Below, piece after piece: positions 9,503 to 19,719 of a stretch of DNA of 21,583 nt. The notes below the pieces were generated by a model, which did not search any database, had not been told where the DNA came from, and saw only the letters and a list, made by a program, of their open reading frames with translations. The stretch is from Aduncisulcus paluster (lineage: Eukaryota; Fornicata), in contig BQXS01010790.1 in NCBI GenBank assembly GCA_024181965.1, forward strand, positions 1 to 21,583, given 5' to 3'. The position numbers were made by a program, and so were the translations under genes. Every line of letters begins with the position of its first letter. Position 1 is the stretch's first letter.

Positions 9503-12500
9503 TCATATGCTCATAATAGATCCACGGTAACCTCCATACTTAACAAGCTGAGTCTTCACAATATCATCAATGGATGGACATTTCCACCCTTCTCCAATCT
9601 CTGGCAGTAAATGTTTGATGCTTTGCACTTTCTCACGAGCTTCATGTACACTCATACGTTTGTCAACATCAATTTGAGTTAAACCTGTGAAAACTTCATT
9701 CAAACATTCATGAACAGGTTGGAATTTACCTCCTTCAATGGTCTTCAAAGATCTAAACAAGGGAGATTGACTAAGTTTTGGAGCCAGATTCTTTTCCATT
9801 AGAACCATTAATATTCCTATAATCTTTAAATCAATCCTATCTTCAATGGGTTCTCTAACAACTTCTCTGAAGTTGGGCAATGAAACAAAAGGATGTTCAC
9901 ATATGAATAAAGCGAGAATCGACATTCCAAGAGAATATCCATCACTCTTCTGAGTTTGAGTTCCAGCTAAAAATGTTTCGTAAGAATTGTACACAAGAGT
10001 TCCACATATGGAGGCTTTTTGTTTCGAGGTTTCCTTTTTTTCTTTCTTTTCAAACTCAATGGGTTGAATCAAACCTGATTTGGTAGTTGTTGAAGATGAT
10101 ATGGAATCTAAGATCTGGGCCAATCCAAGATCAGAGAGAACAACAGTGCATTCTCTATGTTTGGGATCAACACGAACAAGGAAGTTGTCAGGTTTAATAT
10201 CTCGATGAGTAAGTTTTGGTTTGGCAGTGAACACATCATCGAGGCACTCAATCATTCCAACACACAAGGCACTCACTTTCACAGGGTTTAATGTCATGGG
10301 ATCAAAATGTTTGTGATCGTCACTATCTTCCTCTGAAGAAGAACATTCCTCTTCCTCTTCCTCTCCATCTTGAATACACCATTTCTTGGCAAATGAACTC
10401 ACACTGCCTCCAATACAAAATTCCATAAGGAATCCATATTCACCCTTCAAATCTGCAACAAGAAGATCAAGAATATACAAAGGACGAGGGATACGATTGA
10501 AACATTTGGGGTTATTAAATAACTTTCTTTGCACCTTAAATTCCTTGCGACATGTCTTGACAACCTTTTCATCAGCTTTCCGAAGCATCTTCTTCAGAAC
10601 ACAAGGAATGGGAATACCTTCAACTTCAACAAGAAGAACTTCACTAAATCCACCATGACCAATGATGCAGTGAGGTGTGATGGAGGAAGAGGAAGTGAGA
10701 GTGAAAGAGTCATGTTTGATAACATTAGAGACATTTTTCTTTCGCTGGGAGTTCTTCCCATCTTTCCCGTCCGATTCTTCTGAGGGAGTTTCTGATCCGC
10801 TATCATGAAGCGAACCAGGGAAGAAAGAAAGAAATTTTTCAATTCTTTCCTCAAACCTTTCCAACAATACTTTATGCATATATGTCGATTTCTTGATCTT
10901 TTCTTCACATTCAATCGTTGAAAGCCATGCATGGGCCTCTCGAGCTGAATTTAGATATGCACTAATAAATTCAGGTTTATCTAACAGAGAAATATACTCT
11001 TCAGATTTTAGTTGCATTCCAAGGTAATCAAACATTTCGAAGATAGCGATCAATAATTTGATATTTTCACAATGTTTAGAAATGTCATAGCTCGAATATG
11101 AGAATGAATGCTCACTTTTTGAGGAAATAAAATACATACATTTGAAAAATCTATCCAATTTCTCTCCAATCTGCTCTAGGGTCATATTCCCAGAATGGAA
11201 CATATTCTGCAATGTCTTCAAAAAACGTTGAAATATCCGAATAATTCTCGTAATTTCAAGTGGTCCATCAGAATAATGGAGTTCACGAAGAATTACACCT
11301 CTCCATTCATCCTCAGCAACAAAATTGCCCAATCCTTTCTCTTTCTTGTATCGATTCACCACAGCCTGAACTCCTGGATATGTAAGGTCGCATCCAACAC
11401 CGAGGAACATAATCGTATTCATCGGTTTCCTCAACGATTCAAGGAAATGATCAAAGTTCCTCCTCAATTCCGTTATAACATTTTTATCGGCTATTTTAAA
11501 ACTTTTAGAAGGATAAAATGGCATTCCATTGTGACCATTGAGTGTAACTGAGAACCGTTGATCTTTTGACTCACTTTCAGTTGGACCCACATTAATATAT
11601 TCCATGCAATATTTTGACAATTTCATTTCACTTGGATATTCCTTATATTCATCATATTCTGAGCCAGAAATGAGAATATTTCTCCATTTTGACACGTACA
11701 AATCACTCTCAACAACCATCTCTTCTTCGTTTATAAAAACATCGTCTCCCATTAATATTAGTTCGTCCACATTGATGTATTCCAGAAGCTTTGTTAAACT
11801 CGATATTTGCTCACCCATCGCATACGGGAACAGCTTTTCATCTTGTTGGGGAAGATGGATTCCAACCACGGTGACGCTTCCTATTTTTAGACTTGACATC
11901 TGAGTGAATCCTTTCTTTTTGGTGCTCTCATGGAAAATATCCCAAAATTGCTGGAAATGACAACTATGCTCAAAAGTCACAGATCTTATATTCGGGGCAA
12001 ACATCCAAACTGAGTCATCTCTATCGGGCAGTTCAGGCAAAGGTCCCCAAATTCCATATCCTCCAAGAAATCTTTTATCTAGACTTGAATCCCCATCTCC
12101 ATCTGCAGGTCTCAATAGAGTGACAAATGTTTCATATGCAGATTTATCCAATAGGGAGAGATTTGAAAGAGTGATGTGCTTAATCACAGAGTCACATAAC
12201 GGTTGAAGAGAGTGAGTCTTGGATTGTGATGTTATTCCTCCCCTTGGTCGCTTCCTCCTCGATCCAGTAAAGAAACAGCTCAGAAGAGGTGTATAGAACG
12301 AGGAAGATAGTGAAATGTGGGGGACCATATGACGACAATTCTCAAAAAGTATATAAATAGATTCAAGAACTGCATATATCGGTTCGAGAATAAGAAGATA
12401 TCTTTTTTTAGGAATAGGTTCAGAAATATCATCAACATGTAAAAAATGAATCAAATGCTCAAAATACCAAACAGATGAATACTCATTTGTAAAACAATAC

Positions 12501-15500
12501 GAGAAATTAGAAATATCAGGCAAAGAACTCGGATCTTTGCCTCTTTCTTCATGGAGAATCAACAGGGAGCATAATTGCAAATATCCAACAAGTTCAGAAA
12601 TAAAATGAATTAATACAGCAAATTTACGAGCTTTATGATAAAAAAACTTTCTAAACTCGGTTTGAGGACAAATTGAGTCCCTACACATGGCTTTCACAGC
12701 ACAACTTAAAGCTAAGAGGATATTTTGCAGACAAATATCAAGTGTTGGAAATGGGGATTTTTTCTGCTCAATCAAGCATGCAAAATATTGTCGTATTTTG
12801 ATTATTGATCTGTATTGAATAGCATGGTCCAAATTCGTATCGCTTGTCGAGAATGTGGACAACTTATAGAAATTACTCACACTATCATCAAATCTCTTGA
12901 ATAACCCAGAAAGAGATACGGAACCAGCTTGAGAAAAAGAAGAAACCCTTTCAAGTGGGGATCGAATCAGGGCTAAGAAATCAACTTCACTCACTTTAGT
13001 TTGGACTTTCTCACCCTCAAATTGTTCTATTTTATCAAGATTCTCAAAATTCTGGAAAATACGAGTTCCCACGGCTTGTCTCTGTGTCTCCAACGACCTC
13101 AAAATGATACTTGGATATGCATATGCAGAAATACCACACTCTCGAAAGTCGACCAAATCCTTCTTTCCTCGAGTTAATCTCTGATAGAGAATATATGGAG
13201 CAATCAAACAACTAGATCTTGACAAAATACCTCCATCTTGAGAATATTTGAATAAATTTGGATTATTCCTCAAAGATAGTCTATTAATAACCATTGGAAT
13301 CTCATCAAATCCTTTAATAAGTCCCAACGCAGCAAAATGATTGAGTTTGTTTTTTGTCAGAAAAATGACATATCCAATATTATCATCCTTTGAAAGAAGT
13401 TTCTTCAAAGAAACAATCAATTTAAACATTGTATTGACATATTTACCATCCTTGTCATTAAACTCTGTTGGGTATTTAATAGCTCCAGAGCCTGATTTCT
13501 TTGTTGAAATGCTATCATATTTTTGAGAATATCTGTATAATCGTTGTATTTTTGCAGATTCCACACGTCCTTCAATATTATTCATATCAAGTTTCAAAGA
13601 GATATAATTGACTTCCTTCTTCTTTTTTGCAGGAATGGGATTGGCTTGAATTCTATCCAATATCACAAAGAGATGGAAATCATCCATTTCAGCATCTTGA
13701 ATACATATGTCGTTCACACAACAATATCTGAACATCACACAGAGACTTAGAACAGAGAGTTTATGGGTTGAAGCATCATCTTCATCCCAAGTGACTCCTT
13801 TCCTTTCCTCGTCAAAAGAATAGAACTTTACATCCTTCTTCTCCTTTTTATCTTTGGAGAATGACGGTTTCTTAATTCCAATCACAGGCATCGTATCGTT
13901 TAACATAATAATGAGATAGAATAAAATGGAAAGAAGAACAGAAATTTCAAGCATATTCTTGGCGATTGTCTGGGTTACAAAGAGATAATCTCCAGGTGAT
14001 ATTGAGGGCAAAGGTCCAACCTTGGATGGGTCCGAATGGTAGAAGTCAAATAAAACGGACATCAGGCCAGGATCGTTTGCAGTAGATTGGGTATTTCCGC
14101 TCAAACTAAGAAGACTGTTCACAATATCTCTGACTGAAGAGTTAAATGTGCTCGATCTTTGAATTCTTTGTCCGATACCACGAATGATGGTATCTTGTGA
14201 TTCAAGATCATAAAAACAACGGACAAGTTGATAACGGGGTAAATTGGGAGAAATTTGCATGAAAATTCCAGTGTGAAGGTGGGAAATAGAATCAAACTTC
14301 TGCAAACGTTGAACAAATTCACGAAGAGAAGATATCTTGTTACTTTTTACAGTAGGAGGTTGACATAATAATCGAGATAATTGATAGAAATTCTGAGGGT
14401 ATTCATCTTCGGAGGCTAATTCCATTCCTTTTCCCAAAATAAGTCTTGTAGGATTTGAGAAAGTAAGAGTGGATAAAAATAGATGAGGCAAATCTGTAAT
14501 TTTTGATCTCAAATTTTTAGGAATTTCTGCCTTACTGTCAAAAGATTGTCGAAGAACTCCTTCTCTAATACGAGAATGTAAACAACTCATTTGCCACAAA
14601 GCTTGTATTGGGAATCGACAATCATGAGAAAAGAAAGCAGAAATCCAAAACACATTGACAAACACTTCCCAGAATTCAGCATTGAAGAAGGAAGATTTTG
14701 AAGAGTCTTTCAAACATACATTCCTGATATCAGTGCCAGTCCCCTGCACAAACAACCCATTAGAATCCATCCCACACTCTGAAGCACTAATGTTCGATGG
14801 AAGAATAACTTTTGGAAGTTTAGATTGCTGGAATAACAAAGAATGGAAATACCCTACGATCCTATCTACAAACAGAGCTTTATCACTGGATGATTCCATT
14901 GCTATTCGAACAAGATTATTCTCAGAAAGTTTCTCAATCCACATATCATGAAGAGGTTTTGCATCTCCCAGAGTCCATCCCCTAACAATATGACATCTAA
15001 ACAATCGAGTCAAAATCTTTGGTAAATTTGAGGAATAATAAGCGATGAGAGGAATTCTTTCAAGCACATCTGGACTAACCAATCGAAGTGAATCCATAAA
15101 TTCTTTAACAGGAGATGGACTTGTGAACAAGTCAGAAAATTCACACAAAAATTGAAAGGCCTTTTCATTCTCTTTTATCTTTGTTGATGGTTTAGTTCTA
15201 TACGCTACAATCTCAAAGGATGGAATCTTGTTTTGTTTTCTAAATAATTTTCTTTCATCTGTGGACAATGAAACCTTTGAATCTGGATATGCCAAAGATA
15301 TCTCAGGATTCTTTCTGAAATCCCAACATTTAAGAACCTCGGTCCATCGTTTATCATGTAAAATCCCTCCTAGTGTAAACTTGGCCTTTTTCCATTCCAA
15401 TTGAATATCACAGAGTACAGACGCTCTCTCATATAATGGACTTTTGATCCACGTTCTAATCTCATTGAGGGAATAAGATTTCATCAATTCAGAGGCTCCT

Positions 15501-18271
15501 GATAATACTTGCGCCTGTTTCGAACTCTGGGGGGCAGGAGGAGATTGATCATAAATAGAAGAGGTAAGCTCAGGGTTAATTGATAGAATAGTTCGCTTTT
15601 TAACTGAATTCGCATCCACGGAACCAATGTGAGATTCACTATCAAGATTTCGTGAAACCCTCACAGAATCGACATGATCGAAATTACACTTATGAATCAA
15701 ATATATAATAACTTGTGTCGATAAACATTCAAATGAATAATGTCCATATTTGAGAGAATATGCAAGAATAGTGAGAGCATCTGGGGAGTGGAACAAAGCC
15801 GTCATAAGAGAATGACCAGTACCAACAAAACAGAATTTGTGGGAGAAATGATGCAAGAATCGGAATAATTTGTTAGGGTCATCGATAATTGCCTGTAATC
15901 GCTTTCTATGCTCATCAATTCTTCTTTCGGAATCTTGAGGGTATTCAATTATAGATTTTTTTAAGATATATTCAATACATTCAACCAAATAAGCTCCCCC
16001 TGGGATAGAAACAAGTGGTACTGGACATATAGTCGGTATTGTCTCCCTCCCTTCAGCAACAGCATAGCATTCTTCAAGGTCAGATATAATGCCATCCCTG
16101 AATCGTTCATTGGATTTCCTCTCGGCCTCTCTCTTCGCTTCTTTCAACCCATTACAATGCTTCTTGATATATCCCATCTGAGGTTCTTCTGGTACCTTCT
16201 CAAGATGTGGAATCTCTTTATCACAATACCTCGTCCAGCACCTTGTATAATAATCTGTACATGAGAGGAATATATCGTGGGATACAGCTTCATAATCCAC
16301 TTCGGCGATGACTGGTTCTTCACTTTCTTCCCCTGGATCGAGGGGAAAAGATCCTTTCGTCAATATCAAGGGTTCATATAAGTTATCCCACATCCTCTTC
16401 TCTCTTATTTTCATTGAAGCCTGGTCAGCAACATCTACTTCGGCATAAAATCTATAATTAACCTCGTCTAAAGGATACAATATTGAGAATACAGCTATTT
16501 CAACACTTGGGAAATAAGACTGTCGAGGCATGCGTTTTGTATCCTCATTGATATTAATGATCAGAGGTGATGGTTGGAAGCTCCTTCTTGATGGGTATGG
16601 TTGGACATGGACCTCATTGAGAAGGTCATTCACAGCAAGAATATCAGCACAGAGTCTAGAGTAAAAACACATTGCGCAAGACCACATCTCTACAATATCT
16701 TGATGAGACTCGAAATATGGAAAATAAACAGGGGTCAAATAAAACTTTAAACCTTTGGGAACACCGTTCTCACTAAAAGTATGTGATTGGACGGCGTAAT
16801 CCTCACTGATAAATCTAGAAGGCTGACTTTTCTCGCTCTTCTGGGTTGCAGTTTTAATGGGACGATGTTTTAATAGCCATAAAAACCCCAAATCCTCAAG
16901 AGAAATATCAGTCACTTTAAATATATCAGTGATGCCCTTTCTTTTCTTGAGTATTCTTCTCTTTGTATCATTCCACATTAAACCAGTGATTCCATCCATC
17001 TTTCCGATACCTGAGCCATCCCAGTATGGATCAGCTTCGGCCATCATCCTTGCCATCCGAACCTTGAACATCTTGAAGAGGACAGAAAGGAAGCAAATAA
17101 GATGCTCCTGTTTTAAAACTTTTGATTTTTTGAGACATTCGTGTGAGACTGGCATGAAGAGAGGTGGTAGAATATAGAAGAAAGGGAAAGGACAGGAAGG
17201 TCTCTTTGGACAAGGAGATTGATCACCATCCATTGAAAAAGCAATGTACTCGTTGATATATTGCAGATGATCCCAATTCGCAGAAAGGATACCAAGCAAA
17301 CACTCCCTAATGGACCCATAGGCAACGGAACGGGAATGGGTCGAAAACACTTGATCGAGAGCTGCATAATCAGTGTGAATAAGCTCGGAATAAGGAACTT
17401 CTTCCAATGGAGATCCACAAATAGCATATCTACGGTTTCTGTACATTGTACATTGTTCCGGAATAAGAACCAATCCAAGATGATCCAGTCCTTCTTCTTT
17501 CGCATTAGGTATCTTCACCTCCTCAAACATTGAAAAATATGGGTATTTCGGTAGAAATGTTGATGGATGGGGAAAAGGGGCAGGCATTGGCACAAGATGA
17601 TTAATATCCTGATCGTAGAATGGCATTTCTGAGCCGACCATACCATTATGTCTTCCTCTCAAGAAGTCAAAATGTTTAGTTTTAGCAAACATGTGAATAA
17701 AACTTTTTTCGGTAATATGTGAGGACCAAATCTCAATGGGGGCCATAATTTGTGTCACTAAATGATGATCTTGTTTTTCAGCTGGAAAATACTGTTGAAA
17801 TTCAGTTATATAACCATATTCCGCATTAAATGAATGTATAGCATGTGCATTGTATATTGTAGGTCTTTGCATGATTACAGAAACGTCGCCACTAGGGATT
17901 TGAGTCAAATCCCATTTCTTTTGAAGTAAAGAATCAATTAATGATTGAAATCCGGGAAATATACCCGTTAAATCTTCTAAAGTTTCTTTAATTTTCTCAT
18001 GATCCTTATGGGTGCCAACACAACAAACCATTAATAATTGACATATTTGGGCGATGTGATATTGGCGATAAAAACTTCCAGAATAAATCTTACTATCCTT
18101 AGATTCAGCAAAATAATCTGGTATAGAACGAATACCATTCGCAGAGTTGAATTGTAGTACTTTCGATAATAGTATTAGGGATTTCTTTTTTTCAAGCTTT
18201 TCAATAGTAATATCTGGAGGATTATAACAAAAATTTAAGATCGCTCTATTCAATTTCTGCATAAGTTCCAT
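9503..18271 (-). CDS. Giant protein with C-terminal protein kinase domain (~2,920 residues)
   Basis: One uninterrupted frame encodes 2,922 residues from the first ATG (18271); it stays open upstream to about 18343, so an upstream exon is possible. The C-terminus is a protein kinase: Gly loop GHGGFSEV at 2538-2545, Lys2560 in VLKKM, an acidic/Ser insert at about 2634-2660, HRD at 2689-2691 with Asn2696, DLG (in place of DFG) at 2714-2716, a CGTLVYNSYE segment in place of the usual APE, then D-x-YSLG and a final Arg in DKRMS. All catalytic residues are present, so an active Ser/Thr-type kinase is likely. The ~2,500 residues before it are mixed helical, Leu/Ile/Phe-rich sequence with charged linkers (KKEKKD, KKKKEV) and no domain I recognise. 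There is no signal peptide and no clear membrane span apart from one hydrophobic stretch (MLEISVLLSILFYLIIML, near 13,910-13,960). Substrate and pathway are unknown. Confidence 0.93.
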   Translation of the reverse strand: MELMQKLNRAILNFCYNPPDITIEKLEKKKSLILLSKVLQFNSANGIRSIPDYFAESKDSKIYSGSFYRQYHIAQICQLLMVCCVGTHKDHEKIKETLEDLTGIFPGFQSLIDSLLQKKWDLTQIPSGDVSVIMQRPTIYNAHAIHSFNAEYGYITEFQQYFPAEKQDHHLVTQIMAPIEIWSSHITEKSFIHMFAKTKHFDFLRGRHNGMVGSEMPFYDQDINHLVPMPAPFPHPSTFLPKYPYFSMFEEVKIPNAKEEGLDHLGLVLIPEQCTMYRNRRYAICGSPLEEVPYSELIHTDYAALDQVFSTHSRSVAYGSIRECLLGILSANWDHLQYINEYIAFSMDGDQSPCPKRPSCPFPFFYILPPLFMPVSHECLKKSKVLKQEHLICFLSVLFKMFKVRMARMMAEADPYWDGSGIGKMDGITGLMWNDTKRRILKKRKGITDIFKVTDISLEDLGFLWLLKHRPIKTATQKSEKSQPSRFISEDYAVQSHTFSENGVPKGLKFYLTPVYFPYFESHQDIVEMWSCAMCFYSRLCADILAVNDLLNEVHVQPYPSRRSFQPSPLIININEDTKRMPRQSYFPSVEIAVFSILYPLDEVNYRFYAEVDVADQASMKIREKRMWDNLYEPLILTKGSFPLDPGEESEEPVIAEVDYEAVSHDIFLSCTDYYTRCWTRYCDKEIPHLEKVPEEPQMGYIKKHCNGLKEAKREAERKSNERFRDGIISDLEECYAVAEGRETIPTICPVPLVSIPGGAYLVECIEYILKKSIIEYPQDSERRIDEHRKRLQAIIDDPNKLFRFLHHFSHKFCFVGTGHSLMTALFHSPDALTILAYSLKYGHYSFECLSTQVIIYLIHKCNFDHVDSVRVSRNLDSESHIGSVDANSVKKRTILSINPELTSSIYDQSPPAPQSSKQAQVLSGASELMKSYSLNEIRTWIKSPLYERASVLCDIQLEWKKAKFTLGGILHDKRWTEVLKCWDFRKNPEISLAYPDSKVSLSTDERKLFRKQNKIPSFEIVAYRTKPSTKIKENEKAFQFLCEFSDLFTSPSPVKEFMDSLRLVSPDVLERIPLIAYYSSNLPKILTRLFRCHIVRGWTLGDAKPLHDMWIEKLSENNLVRIAMESSSDKALFVDRIVGYFHSLLFQQSKLPKVILPSNISASECGMDSNGLFVQGTGTDIRNVCLKDSSKSSFFNAEFWEVFVNVFWISAFFSHDCRFPIQALWQMSCLHSRIREGVLRQSFDSKAEIPKNLRSKITDLPHLFLSTLTFSNPTRLILGKGMELASEDEYPQNFYQLSRLLCQPPTVKSNKISSLREFVQRLQKFDSISHLHTGIFMQISPNLPRYQLVRCFYDLESQDTIIRGIGQRIQRSSTFNSSVRDIVNSLLSLSGNTQSTANDPGLMSVLFDFYHSDPSKVGPLPSISPGDYLFVTQTIAKNMLEISVLLSILFYLIIMLNDTMPVIGIKKPSFSKDKKEKKDVKFYSFDEERKGVTWDEDDASTHKLSVLSLCVMFRYCCVNDICIQDAEMDDFHLFVILDRIQANPIPAKKKKEVNYISLKLDMNNIEGRVESAKIQRLYRYSQKYDSISTKKSGSGAIKYPTEFNDKDGKYVNTMFKLIVSLKKLLSKDDNIGYVIFLTKNKLNHFAALGLIKGFDEIPMVINRLSLRNNPNLFKYSQDGGILSRSSCLIAPYILYQRLTRGKKDLVDFRECGISAYAYPSIILRSLETQRQAVGTRIFQNFENLDKIEQFEGEKVQTKVSEVDFLALIRSPLERVSSFSQAGSVSLSGLFKRFDDSVSNFYKLSTFSTSDTNLDHAIQYRSIIKIRQYFACLIEQKKSPFPTLDICLQNILLALSCAVKAMCRDSICPQTEFRKFFYHKARKFAVLIHFISELVGYLQLCSLLILHEERGKDPSSLPDISNFSYCFTNEYSSVWYFEHLIHFLHVDDISEPIPKKRYLLILEPIYAVLESIYILFENCRHMVPHISLSSSFYTPLLSCFFTGSRRKRPRGGITSQSKTHSLQPLCDSVIKHITLSNLSLLDKSAYETFVTLLRPADGDGDSSLDKRFLGGYGIWGPLPELPDRDDSVWMFAPNIRSVTFEHSCHFQQFWDIFHESTKKKGFTQMSSLKIGSVTVVGIHLPQQDEKLFPYAMGEQISSLTKLLEYINVDELILMGDDVFINEEEMVVESDLYVSKWRNILISGSEYDEYKEYPSEMKLSKYCMEYINVGPTESESKDQRFSVTLNGHNGMPFYPSKSFKIADKNVITELRRNFDHFLESLRKPMNTIMFLGVGCDLTYPGVQAVVNRYKKEKGLGNFVAEDEWRGVILRELHYSDGPLEITRIIRIFQRFLKTLQNMFHSGNMTLEQIGEKLDRFFKCMYFISSKSEHSFSYSSYDISKHCENIKLLIAIFEMFDYLGMQLKSEEYISLLDKPEFISAYLNSAREAHAWLSTIECEEKIKKSTYMHKVLLERFEERIEKFLSFFPGSLHDSGSETPSEESDGKDGKNSQRKKNVSNVIKHDSFTLTSSSSITPHCIIGHGGFSEVLLVEVEGIPIPCVLKKMLRKADEKVVKTCRKEFKVQRKLFNNPKCFNRIPRPLYILDLLVADLKGEYGFLMEFCIGGSVSSFAKKWCIQDGEEEEEECSSSEEDSDDHKHFDPMTLNPVKVSALCVGMIECLDDVFTAKPKLTHRDIKPDNFLVRVDPKHRECTVVLSDLGLAQILDSISSSTTTKSGLIQPIEFEKKEKKETSKQKASICGTLVYNSYETFLAGTQTQKSDGYSLGMSILALFICEHPFVSLPNFREVVREPIEDRIDLKIIGILMVLMEKNLAPKLSQSPLFRSLKTIEGGKFQPVHECLNEVFTGLTQIDVDKRMSVHEAREKVQSIKHLLPEIGEGWKCPSIDDIVKTQLVKYGGYRGSIMSI

Positions 18272-18319
18272 CAACCGTCGTTCAGAAAAGGTGGTGATTG
18301 TTTGTCCAACCCTCAGCAC

Positions 18320-18442
18320 ACTTGAAAGAAGAATTAAAAACTAATAATAAATGATTCAAGGAAAAAGTAAATAAAAATAATAATGATCTTTTATTTCAAT
18401 ACAAAATATGAATAGAGCCGGAAATATTTAAATTGTGTGTGA
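18320..18442. other. Short AT-rich gap between the kinase gene 5' end and retroelement sequence
   Basis: Composition changes from AT-rich to near-balanced at about 18440-18470. On the minus strand TCTTTCAAG just before the kinase frame could be a splice acceptor, and ACGGGTAAGG near 18450-18460 could be a donor, but I see no coding exon upstream. No target-site duplication can be checked because the other end of the element is outside the window. Confidence 0.4.
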
Positions 18443-19719
18443 TTAGAGGCCTTACCCGTTAGTAGAGAGCTGAAACAACGCGTATACTCAAATGTGGCAG
18501 ACCGTTACCTTGCTACCGCTGAGGATTTGTTTATCCCAGCAAGAGGAGTCCCCCAAGGCAACCCCCTGAGTCCTCTTGAGTTCTCCTATGGCATAAATGA
18601 CCCCCTGAAGGAGGCTGGCAAGCTGGTAGGTAACTGGAAGTACAAAGGCAGCTGGAAACACGAGGATACAGAGCACAAGTTTGAGTTAAACATCCCGAAA
18701 GTCACTGCATACCTGGACGACATTGCTGTTACTGCGTCTTCCCTCGAGGAACTCCACGAAGTCTTCACCCTCCTGCGGGAAAGGATGGCAGACATCGGTC
18801 TCCACTTCAATCCGGAAAAATGCAAGGTCCTGCATCTGCACAAGTATGGCCCGGCAGCACCAAGGCAGCTGGAAGGAGCGAAGTTTGTCACATGTGCCAA
18901 GCTGATGGGAGTATGGATCAGTGAAACGGATGAGGAAGCGGATGAGATGATGCAGAAGTTGTTTGAGCAGAACCTCAAAGAAACCAAGAAGCTCAAGAAA
19001 ATGCTGGGCCTGGAACATTTCTATGTATACCTCAGGAACTCTATTCTCAAAAGAGAGGCATATGCAAGGGAGAACACACCGGTGAACTGGGAGGAAGTGA
19101 AGAAGCATGACGCGGAGTATAGTACAATCATTGCAGAAGCGTTTGAATTACACAATTTGCCGAAGTCTCAGATTCCCCTGGCCGTCAATCAAGGAGGTTT
19201 GGTTTGCAGCGTTCCATCTCAACACACAGTGGCGGGCACCAGGAGAGCGGTGCGACGAGTTCTCCTGAACAAACAGGGCTGGATAAAAGGATCAGTGCCT
19301 GCATTCCTGATGACCATCGATGATAAGGCGAGACAACAGATGAAGTCCTTGAGAGAGCGCCTGGAACTTGACTTGGAAACAACCAAGAAGTCAATCACCA
19401 AATCAGTCGAAGCGATAGCCGAAGGTCTCAGGAAAAACCAAGCTGCCTTGAGAAAGGACACAGAGGAAACTTTGACGGCCATCATGGAGAGTGAACATGC
19501 GACGGACGAACAGAAAGAATCGGCGAAAACCCAATTGATCACTCTGAGAGGTAACGCGACGAAAAGGAATGTGATGAACTATCTGCTGCTCAAACACCCT
19601 TTTGTGGGAGACAGGACGGAGCCAGTGACAGCAGAAAGGTGGGCAGTTTTCCTTAGTGGTCTGGCTTCCCATTTTGGTACCAAGATATCCGGAACACCTG
19701 ACAGCTCAACATTGACGGA
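18443..19719 (+). pseudogene. 5'-truncated LINE reverse transcriptase (RT1), frameshifted before its zinc knuckle
   Basis: The frame opens after a TGA at 18440-18442. It carries RT motif B (GVPQGNPLSP), the catalytic YLDD at 18710-18721, then thumb-like sequence and a long charged helical region (LRERLELDLE...). The palm motif A (the first catalytic Asp) and the fingers are missing, so this copy cannot be an active polymerase. Clear RT sequence starts around ELKQRVYSNVADRYL. The same frame stays open to 19825, but its last ~35 codons are out of frame with the family: the zinc knuckle that should follow lies in the -1 frame from about 19702. The 5' truncation is typical of incomplete target-primed reverse transcription. 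It lies ~170 bp upstream of the giant kinase gene, in the opposite orientation. Confidence 0.86.

Noticed and set aside
9497-9505. TGA recoded as sense codon
   Set aside because: In-frame coding-like sequence follows two TGA codons, but TGA also ends the V-ATPase C and coiled-coil genes at sensible lengths. Local explanations (intron, remnant) are simpler.
14000-18271. BEACH domain in the giant kinase protein
   Set aside because: A first impression from length and composition. I could not find the family's characteristic blocks (such as the NxxTYNDLxQYPVFPW-like or PFHYGTHYSS-like segments), so I dropped it.
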